Source of the DNA: Sphingobacterium sp. ML3W
Lineage (GTDB): Bacteria > Bacteroidota > Bacteroidia > Sphingobacteriales > Sphingobacteriaceae
Length of the DNA stretch: 64,000 nucleotides
Direction of reading: 5' to 3'
Assembly: GCF_029542085.1 (NCBI RefSeq)
Contig: NZ_CP107036.1
Coordinates: 4,030,001 to 4,094,000 of the forward strand
The position numbers and the translations under genes are program-made. Shown here piece by piece: positions 44,263 to 56,958 of the stretch. Below the pieces are notes generated by a model, which was not told where the DNA came from, made no database searches, and saw only the letters and a list, made by a program, of their open reading frames with translations. Positions within the stretch are counted from its first letter, which is position 1. Every line of letters starts with the position of its first letter.

Positions 44263-47082
44263 ATGCCAAGAAACACTTCCATTAAGTCGGTTTTAATCAT
44301 CGGATCAGGTCCCATCGTTATCGGTCAAGCTTGTGAATTTGATTATTCTGGATCTCAAGCATCCCTTTCATTGAAAGAAGAAGGTATTGAAGTATCCATC
44401 ATCAACTCAAATCCTGCAACAATCATGACGGACAAAGTTGTTGCAGACAATGTCTACTTACTTCCATTAACTTGCGAAAGTATTGAAGAAATATTGCAAA
44501 AACACAATATTGACGCTGTACTTCCTACCATGGGTGGTCAGACAGCTTTGAACTTATGTATCGAAGCTTCCAACCTAGGTCTTTGGGAAAAATACAACGT
44601 AAAAGTTATCGGTGTTGATGTTGCTGCCATTGAAAAAACTGAAAACCGTGAAGAATTCCGTCAATTAATGGTTGATATTGGTGTGGGCGTTGCAACATCA
44701 AAGATCGCAAACTCATTCTTGGAAGGTAAAGAAGCTGCACAAGAAATTGGTTATCCTCTTGTTATACGTCCTTCCTATACCTTAGCAGGTACAGGAGGCG
44801 GGTTTGTACACAGAAAAGAAGATTTTGATGCAGCCTTAAATAGAGGCTTACACGCATCACCAACACATGAGGTTTTAGTCGAACAAGCTGTATTGGGTTG
44901 GAAAGAATTCGAATTAGAATTGCTTCGCGATACCAACGACAATGTCATTATCATCTGTACAATTGAAAACTTTGATCCAATGGGTATCCACACAGGAGAC
45001 TCGATCACAGTAGCTCCAGGTATGACATTATCGGACAAATGTTACCAAGATATGCGTAATCAGGCTATCCTGATGATGCGCTCAATTGGTACATTTGCAG
45101 GTGGATGTAACGTTCAATTCTCGGTAAATCCAGAAAATGAAGAAATCATTGCAATTGAGATCAACCCACGTGTATCTCGTTCATCAGCTTTAGCATCGAA
45201 AGCAACTGGTTACCCAATTGCAAAAATTGCAGCTAAATTGGCGATCGGATACAACTTAGATGAGTTGCAAAATCAGATTACTAAAACTACTTCAGCATAT
45301 TTCGAACCAACATTAGATTACGTCATCGTTAAGATCCCACGTTTCAACTTTGACAAGTTCAAAGGTGCAAACAAAGAATTAGGTCTTCAGATGAAAGCTG
45401 TAGGTGAAGTTATGGCAATCGGCCGTACATTTATCGAAGCTTTACAGAAAGCATGTCAATCACTTGAAACTGGTCGCGCTGGTCTAGGTGCCGATGGTCG
45501 TCAATGGAGAAATCTGGACGAGATCATGGATAGCTTAGAACATCCAAGTGGTGACCGTTTGTTCCATATCAAAGATGCATTCGAATTAGGTGTTCCATTG
45601 GAATCAATTCGTAAAGCAACACGTATCGACAAATGGTTCTTGGTACAGATCCAAGAATTAGTACATCTTGAGCAAGAGTTACGTCGTTACCAACTGAATA
45701 ATATCCCACGCGATTTCTTCATGACCTTAAAACAAAAAGGTTATTCAGATGTACAGATTGCTTGGTTGCTAGGTAATGTAACGGAAGATCAGGTATATGA
45801 TCGTCGTAAGGAGCTTGGCATCAACCGGGTTTACAAAATGGTTGATACTTGTGCCGCGGAATTCCCAGCACAAACTCCATATTACTATTCAACATTTGAA
45901 GAAGAAAACGAATCCATCTCTTCAGACAAAAAGAAAATCATTGTATTAGGTTCAGGTCCTAACCGTATCGGTCAAGGTATCGAGTTCGATTACTCTTGTG
46001 TACACGGCTTATTGGCAGCCAAAGAATGTGGTTACGAGGCAATCATGGTTAACTGTAACCCTGAGACAGTATCAACGGACTTCAACATGGCTGACAAGTT
46101 ATACTTTGAGCCTGTGTTCTGGGAGCATGTACGTGAGATCATTGAATTAGAAAAACCTGAGGGTGTAATCGTTCAATTAGGTGGACAAACAGCACTTAAA
46201 ATGGCTGAACGCTTAGAGCAGCTTGGTGTAAAAATTATTGGTACCTCTTTCGAAAATATGGACTTGGCAGAAGATCGTGGTCGTTTCTCTGATCTTTTGA
46301 AGGAATTAAATATTCCATATCCAAAATATGGTGTAGCTACTTCTGCAGAAGAGGCATTACAAGTTGCCAGCGAAGTTGGATACCCTGTATTGGTACGTCC
46401 TTCTTATGTATTGGGTGGACAAGGCATGAGTATCGTCATCAATGACGAAGACTTGGAAAAAGCTGTTGTCAACTTATTGAAAAACCTTCCCGGTAATCAT
46501 ATCCTGATCGATCATTTCTTGGATCGTGCTGAAGAAGCGGAGTCAGATTCTATCTGTGATGGTGAAGATGTACATATCATTGGTATGATGGAGCACATTG
46601 AGCCTGCCGGTATTCACTCTGGTGACTCATCAGCGGTATTGCCGCCGTTTGGTTTATCACAAGCGGTTCAGGATAAAATGGAAGAATACTCCATTAAATT
46701 AGCAAAAGCATTGAACGTAAGAGGTCTGTTAAACATCCAGTTTGCTGTCAAAGGTGAAAATGTGTATGTAATCGAGGCCAATCCACGTGCATCACGTACG
46801 GTTCCTTTCATCGCGAAAGCTTATGATGTTCCTTACATCAACATCGCTACAAAAGTTATGTTAGGCGTTAATAAATTGAAAGATTTCACGATCGAACGTA
46901 AACTGAAAGGATACGCGATTAAAGAGCCTGTATTCTCTTTCAATAAATTCCCTGAGGTAGACAAACAATTAGGCCCTGAAATGAAATCAACTGGTGAAGC
47001 AATCCGGTTTATTAAAGATCTTCAAGATCCATATTTCAGAGAGTTGTACAATCAAAAATCAATGTTTTTGAATGCACAATAA
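44263..47082 (+). CDS. carB: Carbamoyl-phosphate synthase large subunit
   Basis: A 939-residue large subunit with two ATP-grasp halves (each with RPSY.LGG-type motifs: RPSYTLAGTGGG and RPSYVLGGQGMS) and the oligomerisation domain between. It makes carbamoyl phosphate from bicarbonate, glutamine-derived ammonia and two ATP, for arginine and pyrimidine synthesis. The E. coli enzyme has about 1073 residues. The missing part is the C-terminal MGS-like allosteric domain, so regulation by UMP or ornithine should differ. No carA is adjacent. The stop is clean and followed by a terminator, so this is not a frameshift. Confidence 0.95.
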   Translation: MPRNTSIKSVLIIGSGPIVIGQACEFDYSGSQASLSLKEEGIEVSIINSNPATIMTDKVVADNVYLLPLTCESIEEILQKHNIDAVLPTMGGQTALNLCIEASNLGLWEKYNVKVIGVDVAAIEKTENREEFRQLMVDIGVGVATSKIANSFLEGKEAAQEIGYPLVIRPSYTLAGTGGGFVHRKEDFDAALNRGLHASPTHEVLVEQAVLGWKEFELELLRDTNDNVIIICTIENFDPMGIHTGDSITVAPGMTLSDKCYQDMRNQAILMMRSIGTFAGGCNVQFSVNPENEEIIAIEINPRVSRSSALASKATGYPIAKIAAKLAIGYNLDELQNQITKTTSAYFEPTLDYVIVKIPRFNFDKFKGANKELGLQMKAVGEVMAIGRTFIEALQKACQSLETGRAGLGADGRQWRNLDEIMDSLEHPSGDRLFHIKDAFELGVPLESIRKATRIDKWFLVQIQELVHLEQELRRYQLNNIPRDFFMTLKQKGYSDVQIAWLLGNVTEDQVYDRRKELGINRVYKMVDTCAAEFPAQTPYYYSTFEEENESISSDKKKIIVLGSGPNRIGQGIEFDYSCVHGLLAAKECGYEAIMVNCNPETVSTDFNMADKLYFEPVFWEHVREIIELEKPEGVIVQLGGQTALKMAERLEQLGVKIIGTSFENMDLAEDRGRFSDLLKELNIPYPKYGVATSAEEALQVASEVGYPVLVRPSYVLGGQGMSIVINDEDLEKAVVNLLKNLPGNHILIDHFLDRAEEAESDSICDGEDVHIIGMMEHIEPAGIHSGDSSAVLPPFGLSQAVQDKMEEYSIKLAKALNVRGLLNIQFAVKGENVYVIEANPRASRTVPFIAKAYDVPYINIATKVMLGVNKLKDFTIERKLKGYAIKEPVFSFNKFPEVDKQLGPEMKSTGEAIRFIKDLQDPYFRELYNQKSMFLNAQ

Positions 47083-47093
47083 GGTGTCTCTAT

Positions 47094-47133
47094 AAAATAG
47101 AAAAGGCTTGCAAATGCAAGCCTTTTCTATTTT
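47094..47133. terminator. Bidirectional terminator
   Basis: AAAATAGAAAAGGCTTGCA and its 19-base complement with a two-base loop. It ends carB on the plus strand and overlaps the last codons of the convergent FGE-type gene. Confidence 0.88.
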
Positions 47134-48212
47134 ATATCTTTTACACATCGGAAACCAACATTATTTGTCGGGCTATTTACCTCACCTTTTCCCCTGCTTC
47201 CTGCTTTATAGCGTTCACAATACTGATCATTACAGAGAAACGATCCGCCTCGTTGGACACGTTTTTCGAGATTAGGTTCCTGCGGATCATAGGAGTTCTC
47301 CGGTCCTTTAGGGTTTGACACGACGCTATTCTTATAATAGTCTGGTCTATAGTAGTCAGAACACCATTCCCAGACATTCCCTTCCATATCGTAGAGTCCT
47401 AAAGGATTCGCCGGATAAGATTTCACCGGAGCCGCACCTTCATAACCATCCTCTTTTGAGTCTTCAACAGGGAATTTCCCCTGATAAATATTGGCCGTCC
47501 ACTTTCCATTTGGTTTCAACTCTTCCCCCCAATAGTACAGATCATCGTTGGTGTCTTTACGGGCACGGGCAGCGTATTCCCATTCAGCCTCAGTAGGCAA
47601 TCTTTTTCCAACCCACTTTGCATAGGCAGCAGCATCCTCATAGGCGACCTGAACAACGGGGTAATTCATTTTATCTTTTATCGAACTACTAGGACCTTCA
47701 GGATGTTGCCAATTTGCGCCAGGAACATATTCCCACCACATCAGATAATTATTTAAAGAGTTGAGTTCTTTGGGTTTTGAAAATACAGCTGAACCAGGGA
47801 CAAGCATATTCGGATCAACACCGGGAAAATCCTTTGGGTCAAGCTTTCGCTCCGCTACGGTCACATATCCAGTTTCTTTTACAAATTGGGCAAATTGTGT
47901 ATTTGTAACTTCATGCTCATCCATATAAAATGAATGGAGTTCTACAGTATGTATAGGTTTACTATCTTCGAAGTTCGAACTTCCCATCAGAAATTTACCA
48001 CCTTCAATTAAAATCATCTTTCCAGTAGCATTACTGCTTTGTTTGGCTAACTGAGATTTGATCATTCCGGCCCGGGTAGGTATATTTTCACCGACACAGC
48101 ATGAAAGGGTATCATTTGTGGAAAATATAGATAGACAGGTAACTAGCGTCAGATTGATTAACATACCTAAAGATAAACATAAAAGGGGAACAATAAAATG
48201 CTCCCCTTTCAA
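47127..48212 (-). CDS. Formylglycine-generating enzyme family protein (SUMF1-like)
   Basis: A 361-residue protein with an N-terminal hydrophobic segment (8-30) followed by an FGE-sulfatase fold. The end of the domain carries RGGSFLCNDQYC, with Cys327 and Cys332 in the same spacing as the catalytic copper-binding cysteines of human FGE, and RLPTEAEWEYAARA and YDMEGNVWEWC are family motifs. It may therefore oxidise a cysteine in sulfatases to formylglycine, or be an exported relative such as GldJ/GldK-type proteins, which usually lack these cysteines. No sulfatase gene is in the window. It lies 21 bases after the GH109-like gene on the same strand. Confidence 0.85.
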   Translation of the reverse strand: MKGEHFIVPLLCLSLGMLINLTLVTCLSIFSTNDTLSCCVGENIPTRAGMIKSQLAKQSSNATGKMILIEGGKFLMGSSNFEDSKPIHTVELHSFYMDEHEVTNTQFAQFVKETGYVTVAERKLDPKDFPGVDPNMLVPGSAVFSKPKELNSLNNYLMWWEYVPGANWQHPEGPSSSIKDKMNYPVVQVAYEDAAAYAKWVGKRLPTEAEWEYAARARKDTNDDLYYWGEELKPNGKWTANIYQGKFPVEDSKEDGYEGAAPVKSYPANPLGLYDMEGNVWEWCSDYYRPDYYKNSVVSNPKGPENSYDPQEPNLEKRVQRGGSFLCNDQYCERYKAGSRGKGEVNSPTNNVGFRCVKDIK

Positions 48213-48233
48213 TTATTGACTTAGATGCGCAAT

Positions 48234-49640
48234 TTATACATCCAATTGTACATTTTCTTTTTTCGTATTTTTTGAGCGAATAGGTGTATTACCTCCACCA
48301 TTTAAGGTGATATCCACCGGGTTATTATTTTTCCATGCACCTTTTGTAAAATCTGGTACTGCTACCGTTTTACAGTTCTTTTCAACAGACTCAAAACTTA
48401 ATGGCACAATACAACTCCATGAAGCAGCGTCATAGACATCTTGGTCTAACGGCAACCCGTTACGTAGACAGTCGATTAGGCGCCAATCCATCATAAAGTC
48501 CATACCTCCGTGACCACCAACTTCTTTGGCTTTATCACCGATGTATTTCACTAATTCTGGTGTATATTTATCATATAATTCTTTGAGTTTTTCCTCTTTA
48601 ATGAATTCATGACCAAAAGCAATATTCTCAGTTGGGTATTTTTGGGCAAAACCTTTTGTACCGCTTAACGTATGTAGTCTTGAATATGGTCTAGGCGAGG
48701 TCACATCATGTTGTAGCATAATTGTTTTACCCTTCGCGGTGCGAATTAGCGTCGTATTCATGTTGCCACGGTATTTCTTCCCAACAAATTCCTGAAAGAA
48801 CGAATCTTTTCCAGCGAGTTCCTTAGCCTTCTCTCCCATCATAAAATCATTGGACGACATCGCCACAAGGTGATCCATCTTGTCTCCTCTATTTATATTT
48901 AAACACTGTGCTACAGGCCCAAGTCCGTGAGTTGGATATAGATTACCATTGTATTTAATATTTTCCCTTAGGCGCCACATATTATCATAACCATTCTTTG
49001 AGAAATTCAAGTCCAATAAATCGTGGATATAAGCACCTTCACCATGGATTAATTCACCAAATAAACCTTGGCGGGCCATATTCAATGTCAACATCTCGAA
49101 AAAATCATAGCAGCAATTCTCTAACATCATACAATGTTTTTTTGTTGCCTCAGATGTCTTGACCACCTCCCAACAATCCTTTATTGTTAATGCAATTGGC
49201 ACTTCACAAGCCACATGGTTACCCGCTTTCATCGCTGCGATACTCATTAGTGCGTGGTAGTCCCAAGGTGTACAGATATAGACCAGATCCAACTTTTCTT
49301 CCTTCAATAATGACTTCCAGCCATCTTCTCCAGAATAAGACTTTGCAGCTTTCAAACCTTTTGAGGTAAGAATTTTCTGCGCTTTATCTACGCGCTCTGA
49401 ATGTTTATCACAAAGCGCAACGATTTCGCAACCTTCGATAAAAGATAGTCGTTCGACTGCACCGGGACCACGCATCCCTAATCCGATTACAGCCACTCTC
49501 ACTTTATCAATTTTGGGTGCGGCATAACCACTCATATTAAATGCTTCTGCAGTCGCATTTGCATTAACCAAAGTAGGAAGTGAAACAGCCAATGATGATA
49601 AAATCCCGGCCTTTTTTAAAAAATCTCTTCTAGAATCCAT
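48234..49640 (-). CDS. Gfo/Idh/MocA family protein, GH109-like (alpha-N-acetylgalactosaminidase type)
   Basis: A 468-residue protein with a twin-arginine signal (SRRDFLKKAG), so it is exported folded. The NAD-binding motif is VIGLGMRGPG, and the domain includes CTPWDYHALMS, ACEVP, LYPTHGLGPV and a GHGGMDF motif that match GH109 enzymes, which use NAD to remove alpha-linked GalNAc. Catalysis by the NAD mechanism is inferred from this resemblance. General oxidoreductases of the same fold are the alternative. It is followed by the FGE-type gene, and a palindrome lies about 190 bases upstream. Confidence 0.85.
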   Translation of the reverse strand: MDSRRDFLKKAGILSSLAVSLPTLVNANATAEAFNMSGYAAPKIDKVRVAVIGLGMRGPGAVERLSFIEGCEIVALCDKHSERVDKAQKILTSKGLKAAKSYSGEDGWKSLLKEEKLDLVYICTPWDYHALMSIAAMKAGNHVACEVPIALTIKDCWEVVKTSEATKKHCMMLENCCYDFFEMLTLNMARQGLFGELIHGEGAYIHDLLDLNFSKNGYDNMWRLRENIKYNGNLYPTHGLGPVAQCLNINRGDKMDHLVAMSSNDFMMGEKAKELAGKDSFFQEFVGKKYRGNMNTTLIRTAKGKTIMLQHDVTSPRPYSRLHTLSGTKGFAQKYPTENIAFGHEFIKEEKLKELYDKYTPELVKYIGDKAKEVGGHGGMDFMMDWRLIDCLRNGLPLDQDVYDAASWSCIVPLSFESVEKNCKTVAVPDFTKGAWKNNNPVDITLNGGGNTPIRSKNTKKENVQLDV

Positions 49641-49828
49641 AATTTAAAGTTCATGTAAATTTAAAGGGACCAAAATGGTCCCTCTAAAAAATCACCTATT
49701 TTAAAACAAACTAAACAGTCAATAAGAAAAATCCATTTGGATTTGGATTTATACTTGGTTCTAACTAAAGAACTTAATCTCTATAACAATAATATAACAC
49801 TTTTCTCGAAATAAAAAATCAAACTTTA

Positions 49829-49865
49829 AAGCAATCGTTTGTTTAATCTACACAAACGATTGCTT
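49829..49865. promoter_or_regulatory. Inverted repeat, possible operator of the GH109/FGE operon
   Basis: AAGCAATCGTTTGT (49829-49842) and its perfect complement (49852-49865) are separated by nine bases. The half-site CAATCGTTTG resembles LacI-family operators with a central CG. It lies about 190 bases upstream of the GH109-like start. The regulator is unknown. Confidence 0.45.
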
Positions 49866-50362
49866 AATTTATTATAATCATAATTTTTTCACCAAAACTG
49901 TGGCTGTTAGATAAATACACGATTTCAATTTTACAGTAAAATCTTAAAGGACATATACTCAAGATGATAAGTTTATTACTCCTTTATACTAGAGATCTCC
50001 GTTGCAAAGTATTCATTTTCTGGGGTTATCACTAGTCGGATCAGAAATCACTTGCAGGACATCTGAGCATCCAGTAATTTGGCTACCCAATCCAATCATC
50101 AAGCCCACTTTCGTTTATGATCGAGTCTAATATTCAGCAGCCCACTTCTATTGAGGAAAGAATCATATAGCAGGTTCATTCGGCAAAGATCATTATGTGA
50201 ACCGTTGCAATAACGCAGTGGTAGGATCCGAATTTAGGCAGCAGGCAGGGGTGTTTAACATTCATGCAACATGTAAATAAATGGTATTCGGAGCATTATC
50301 CCAGTGGGCTTTGTGGCCGCGCCATTGCTCTCTGGAACCTTTTGGGAAGTCTGTAAACGCAA

Positions 50363-50393
50363 GAAGCCCTTGACTGTTTCCAGCAAGGGCTTC
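50363..50393 (-). terminator. Probable terminator of the rRNA operon
   Basis: GAAGCCCTTG and its complement, lying about 12 bases beyond the 5S gene. A seven-T run directly follows the 5S sequence on the minus strand. The T-tract after the hairpin itself is weak. Confidence 0.55.
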
Positions 50394-50403
50394 CGTGTAA
50401 AAA

Positions 50404-50512
50404 AAGGCACCGACCTACTCTCCCACCTGTTACGGCAATACCATCGGCTCTGGCGGGCTTGACTGCTCTGTTCGGAATGGGAAGAGGTAGACACCGCCGA
50501 TATAGGCACCTA
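50404..50512 (-). rRNA. rrf: 5S ribosomal RNA
   Basis: About 109 bases. Both ends carry GGTGCC, which pair with two G-U pairs as helix I. Conserved inner words such as CCGAACAGAGCAGTCAAGCC and GGGAGAGTAGGTCGGTGCC are present. It is the last gene of the rRNA operon. Ends are estimated within a few bases. Confidence 0.93.
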
Positions 50513-50657
50513 AAGATCTTGTATAGTATCAAGTTTTAGATAGCAGTATGTAGACTTTCCTGTGAAAGTTTATACCCATCTTATAGCTTAAACCATAATG
50601 ACATATATATTGAAAGATTAATTCAAAAATTAAAGAGGAAGACAACAGTGTCTGTCT

Positions 50658-53540
<2,883 letters not shown>

Positions 53541-53711
53541 TCACCGGCATAGCCTTTTGCTACTATGCGGCTGCTTGTGATATATATACCCGTATGCTAC
53601 GTAAAGATTCGTTCGGCCTTCGACCGAGGGTCTCCTCCCTACATCAAACACATACCAGCATTGTCTCTATACTGTTGTCTTCTCTTGTAATTTTTTTTCT
53701 CTTTCAATATG

Positions 53712-53720
53712 TCAAAGAAC
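53712..53720 (-). promoter_or_regulatory. boxA-like element before the 23S gene
   Basis: GTTCTTTGA on the minus strand, in the spacer between tRNA-Ala and 23S. It resembles boxA antitermination signals, and a similar word is in the 16S leader. Confidence 0.5.
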
Positions 53721-53771
53721 TCTTTTTCCGGTTTATATGATATGTATCTGTGATGCATATCCCCGGAGACG

Positions 53772-53845
53772 TGGAGAATAACGGATTCGAACCGTTGACC
53801 CCCTGCGTGCAAGGCAGGTGCTCTAGCCAGCTGAGCTAATTCCCC
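53772..53845 (-). tRNA. tRNA-Ala (TGC)
   Basis: A 74-base tRNA with acceptor GGGGAAT/ATTCTCC, anticodon stem CCTGC/GCAGG with loop CTTGCAC (anticodon TGC), and discriminator A. It is the second spacer tRNA, 3' of tRNA-Ile. CCA is not encoded. Confidence 0.96.
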
Positions 53846-53945
53846 TTTTTGTTAGACCTGAGATGTTAGACATTAGTCCTTAGATCCCTGTATGTCGCCA
53901 TCCATTTGTCTAAATACTAGATACTAAATACTCATTACTACCTGG

Positions 53946-54019
53946 TAGTCCCGAGCAGATTTGAACTGCTGACCCCTACATTATCAGTGTAGTGCTCTAA
54001 CCAACTGAGCTACGGGACT
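53946..54019 (-). tRNA. tRNA-Ile (GAT)
   Basis: A 74-base tRNA with acceptor AGTCCCG/CGGGACT, anticodon stem CTACA/TGTAG with loop CTGATAA (anticodon GAT), and discriminator A. The next three bases on the minus strand read CCA, so CCA may be encoded or present by chance. It is the first spacer tRNA after 16S. Confidence 0.96.
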
Positions 54020-54140
54020 AGCTATTCTGTTCATCTCTTCTCTCAGGGACCGCTCCATTAGGGGCGGGCACTTTCTTCTGATGTTTTTTCTTCTTTTGCA
54101 ATCATATGTAACGTGACGAGTACCGATCCGCGATACTCTA

Positions 54141-55669
<1,529 letters not shown>

Positions 55670-55812
55670 AAAATGAAGTTTTTGATTCCAACTATTTACA
55701 TAATCAGAATTCTTTTTTTATATCTCTGATCTTGGATCGAATTGAACTAATTCTTGAATTTGTTCATGACTTTCGTTTTGCCTACTCGTCACGCTTACAT
55801 GATTGTGTTTTC

Positions 55813-55821
55813 TTAAAGAAC
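55813..55821 (-). promoter_or_regulatory. boxA-like element in the 16S leader
   Basis: GTTCTTTAA on the minus strand, about 145 bases before the 16S 5' end. It is similar to the word before the 23S gene and to one in the tRNA-Asp array, as expected for rRNA antitermination signals. Confidence 0.5.
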
Positions 55822-55913
55822 TTCTCTCGCTTCAACTTCCGTATCCGCTATATTCCGATGGCATTGCGCCCTCTTTATCTTTTTTCTGTCTCCCTCCGTT
55901 TCCGTTGGGACTG

Positions 55914-55943
55914 CAAAGGTAGAAATCTTTTTTGAAATACCAA
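55914..55943 (-). promoter_or_regulatory. rRNA operon promoter, gene-proximal
   Basis: On the minus strand TTG (55943-55941), exactly 19 bases, then TACCTTTG (55921-55914). A full consensus match, starting transcription near 55907, about 240 bases before 16S. Confidence 0.78.
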
Positions 55944-56065
55944 AAAACTTTTGAAGTTTTTTTTCTTTTCCTTTTTTTCGATTTCCGCGCCTAACTCCCG
56001 TCAGACCCTTCTTTTTTTCATGATCCCTTCTTTCGAAGTAACCGTCCCTCCCTTGCGGAGTGGTG

Positions 56066-56097
56066 CAAAGATAGGATCTTTTTATAATCACTTCCAA
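56066..56097 (-). promoter_or_regulatory. rRNA operon promoter, distal
   Basis: On the minus strand TTG (56097-56095), 21 bases, then TATCTTTG (56073-56066). It lies about 150 bases upstream of the first promoter. Tandem rRNA promoters are common in bacteria. Confidence 0.6.
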
Positions 56098-56365
56098 GCC
56101 TTTTGTTCTTATTTATTTCAATATGTCTGTAACTCGCTGGGAACTTGGCGGATTGTTTTTCCGGAGCAGGCCGTTCAGGGTGCTGTCAGGGTAAGAATAG
56201 GGCCGTGAGGTGGAAACCGGGGCACAAAGGACAGAATAACACGATAATATGGAGACTGCCGGAAAGGGACACATTAATCCGTACTTCAGCACTGGAATGG
56301 GAACCGGCAGACTGCAGGAACGCTCATGGACGGAAAGATGGCCGGGGTTTTTAGTCAGATCGCCT

Positions 56366-56476
56366 ATGGACAACAGGTTTATAACTCATGGACAAGTTAT
56401 GCTTTTACCTAGGTTTTAGTTAGGTTTTGTTTAGGTATAGTTTAGGTTTTGTTGAGGTATAAGCTAAATTATACCT
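56366..56476. repeat. Helically phased 11-bp repeat array with flanking inverted half-sites
   Basis: Five units of consensus TTAGGTTTTGT place AGG at 56411, 56422, 56433, 56444 and 56455, exactly 11 bases apart. The first unit lies in the palindrome ACCTAGGT (56407-56414). The last forms a perfect inverted repeat AGGTATAA-gctaaa-TTATACCT (56455-56476). Two copies of ATGGACAA at 56366 and 56388 are 22 bases apart, in phase with the array. It looks like a binding site for a protein multimer on one face of the helix. Confidence 0.7.
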
Positions 56477-56800
56477 AGCTAATAGCTAGCTTATTTCTAC
56501 TGTATTGCTAAGTTAATGATGGACTTGTTCATAATAACGAGCAGCAATGAGGAGCCATGGACAGTGTCCGATGATTCGGTCCTCCTTTGGGAGAAGCAAT
56601 ATAGATACAGTACGATCAGCAGCTGCACCAACAGAATCTAAGAACTAAAAGGGATATAACAGCGACCAATCCTTGTTATGCCTATCTATAACGTTAGGAC
56701 ATCCGAACGAAAATTCTTTTAAGGACACAAATAGTCTCACCGTCTCGGAGATAAATAAGATTCAATCAACGGAAAACACGAAACATATGGAGTAGGATAA

Positions 56801-56849
56801 ACGTGGCGCAGCTATCGTCTTTTTCTCAAAAACGATAGCTGCGCCACGT
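56801..56849. repeat. Perfect 18-bp inverted repeat
   Basis: ACGTGGCGCAGCTATCGT (56801-56818) and its complement (56832-56849) around a 13-base loop. There is no T-run on either side. It lies 110 bases beyond the stop of the minus-strand glutaryl-CoA dehydrogenase gene and could end its transcript, or be a small palindromic element. Confidence 0.65.
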
Positions 56850-56958
56850 GAATTAAATAAGATATCAGAGACAAGAACACGAAATCATGAACAAAACATC
56901 GTATTGTTATTAACAATTTTGAATAAGATGATGTCCCATATTTGGTTTGCACTCAGGT

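Larger units (their letters stand above)
49641..50403. other. Gene-free region between the GH109-like gene and the 5S rRNA
   Basis: About 760 AT-rich bases. It holds a 14-base perfect inverted repeat (49829-49865) and, next to the 5S gene, a hairpin that probably ends the rRNA operon. I found no coding frame with family resemblance. Confidence 0.55.
55670..56958. other. Gene-free region upstream of the rRNA operon
   Basis: About 1290 bases with no convincing gene. Closest to the 16S gene are the leader and two tandem promoters (55914-56097). Beyond them are a more GC-rich patch (about 56140-56350), a repeat array with an 11-base period (56410-56476), five ATGGAC words (56326-56562) and a long hairpin (56801-56849). 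Frames at 55813-56097 (minus), 56113-56373 (minus) and 56145-56354 (plus) have no family resemblance and run through promoter or repeat sequence. Confidence 0.6.

Noticed and set aside
44263..47082. carB as a truncated pseudogene
   Set aside because: The frame is intact, both ATP-grasp halves are complete, and the end is followed by a clean terminator. The short form seems natural.
55813..56097. 94-codon frame on the minus strand upstream of 16S
   Set aside because: It covers both rRNA promoters and the boxA-like site, is extremely lysine/arginine-rich by composition, and resembles no family.
56113..56373. Overlapping frames on both strands in the GC-richer patch upstream of the rRNA operon
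   Set aside because: No recognisable domain on either strand. The patch may be a decayed gene, but nothing identifies one.
56401..56480. Phased repeat considered as an oriC with DnaA boxes
   Set aside because: No TTATCCACA-like box was found and dnaA is not near, so origin identity is not claimed. It stays an unassigned array.
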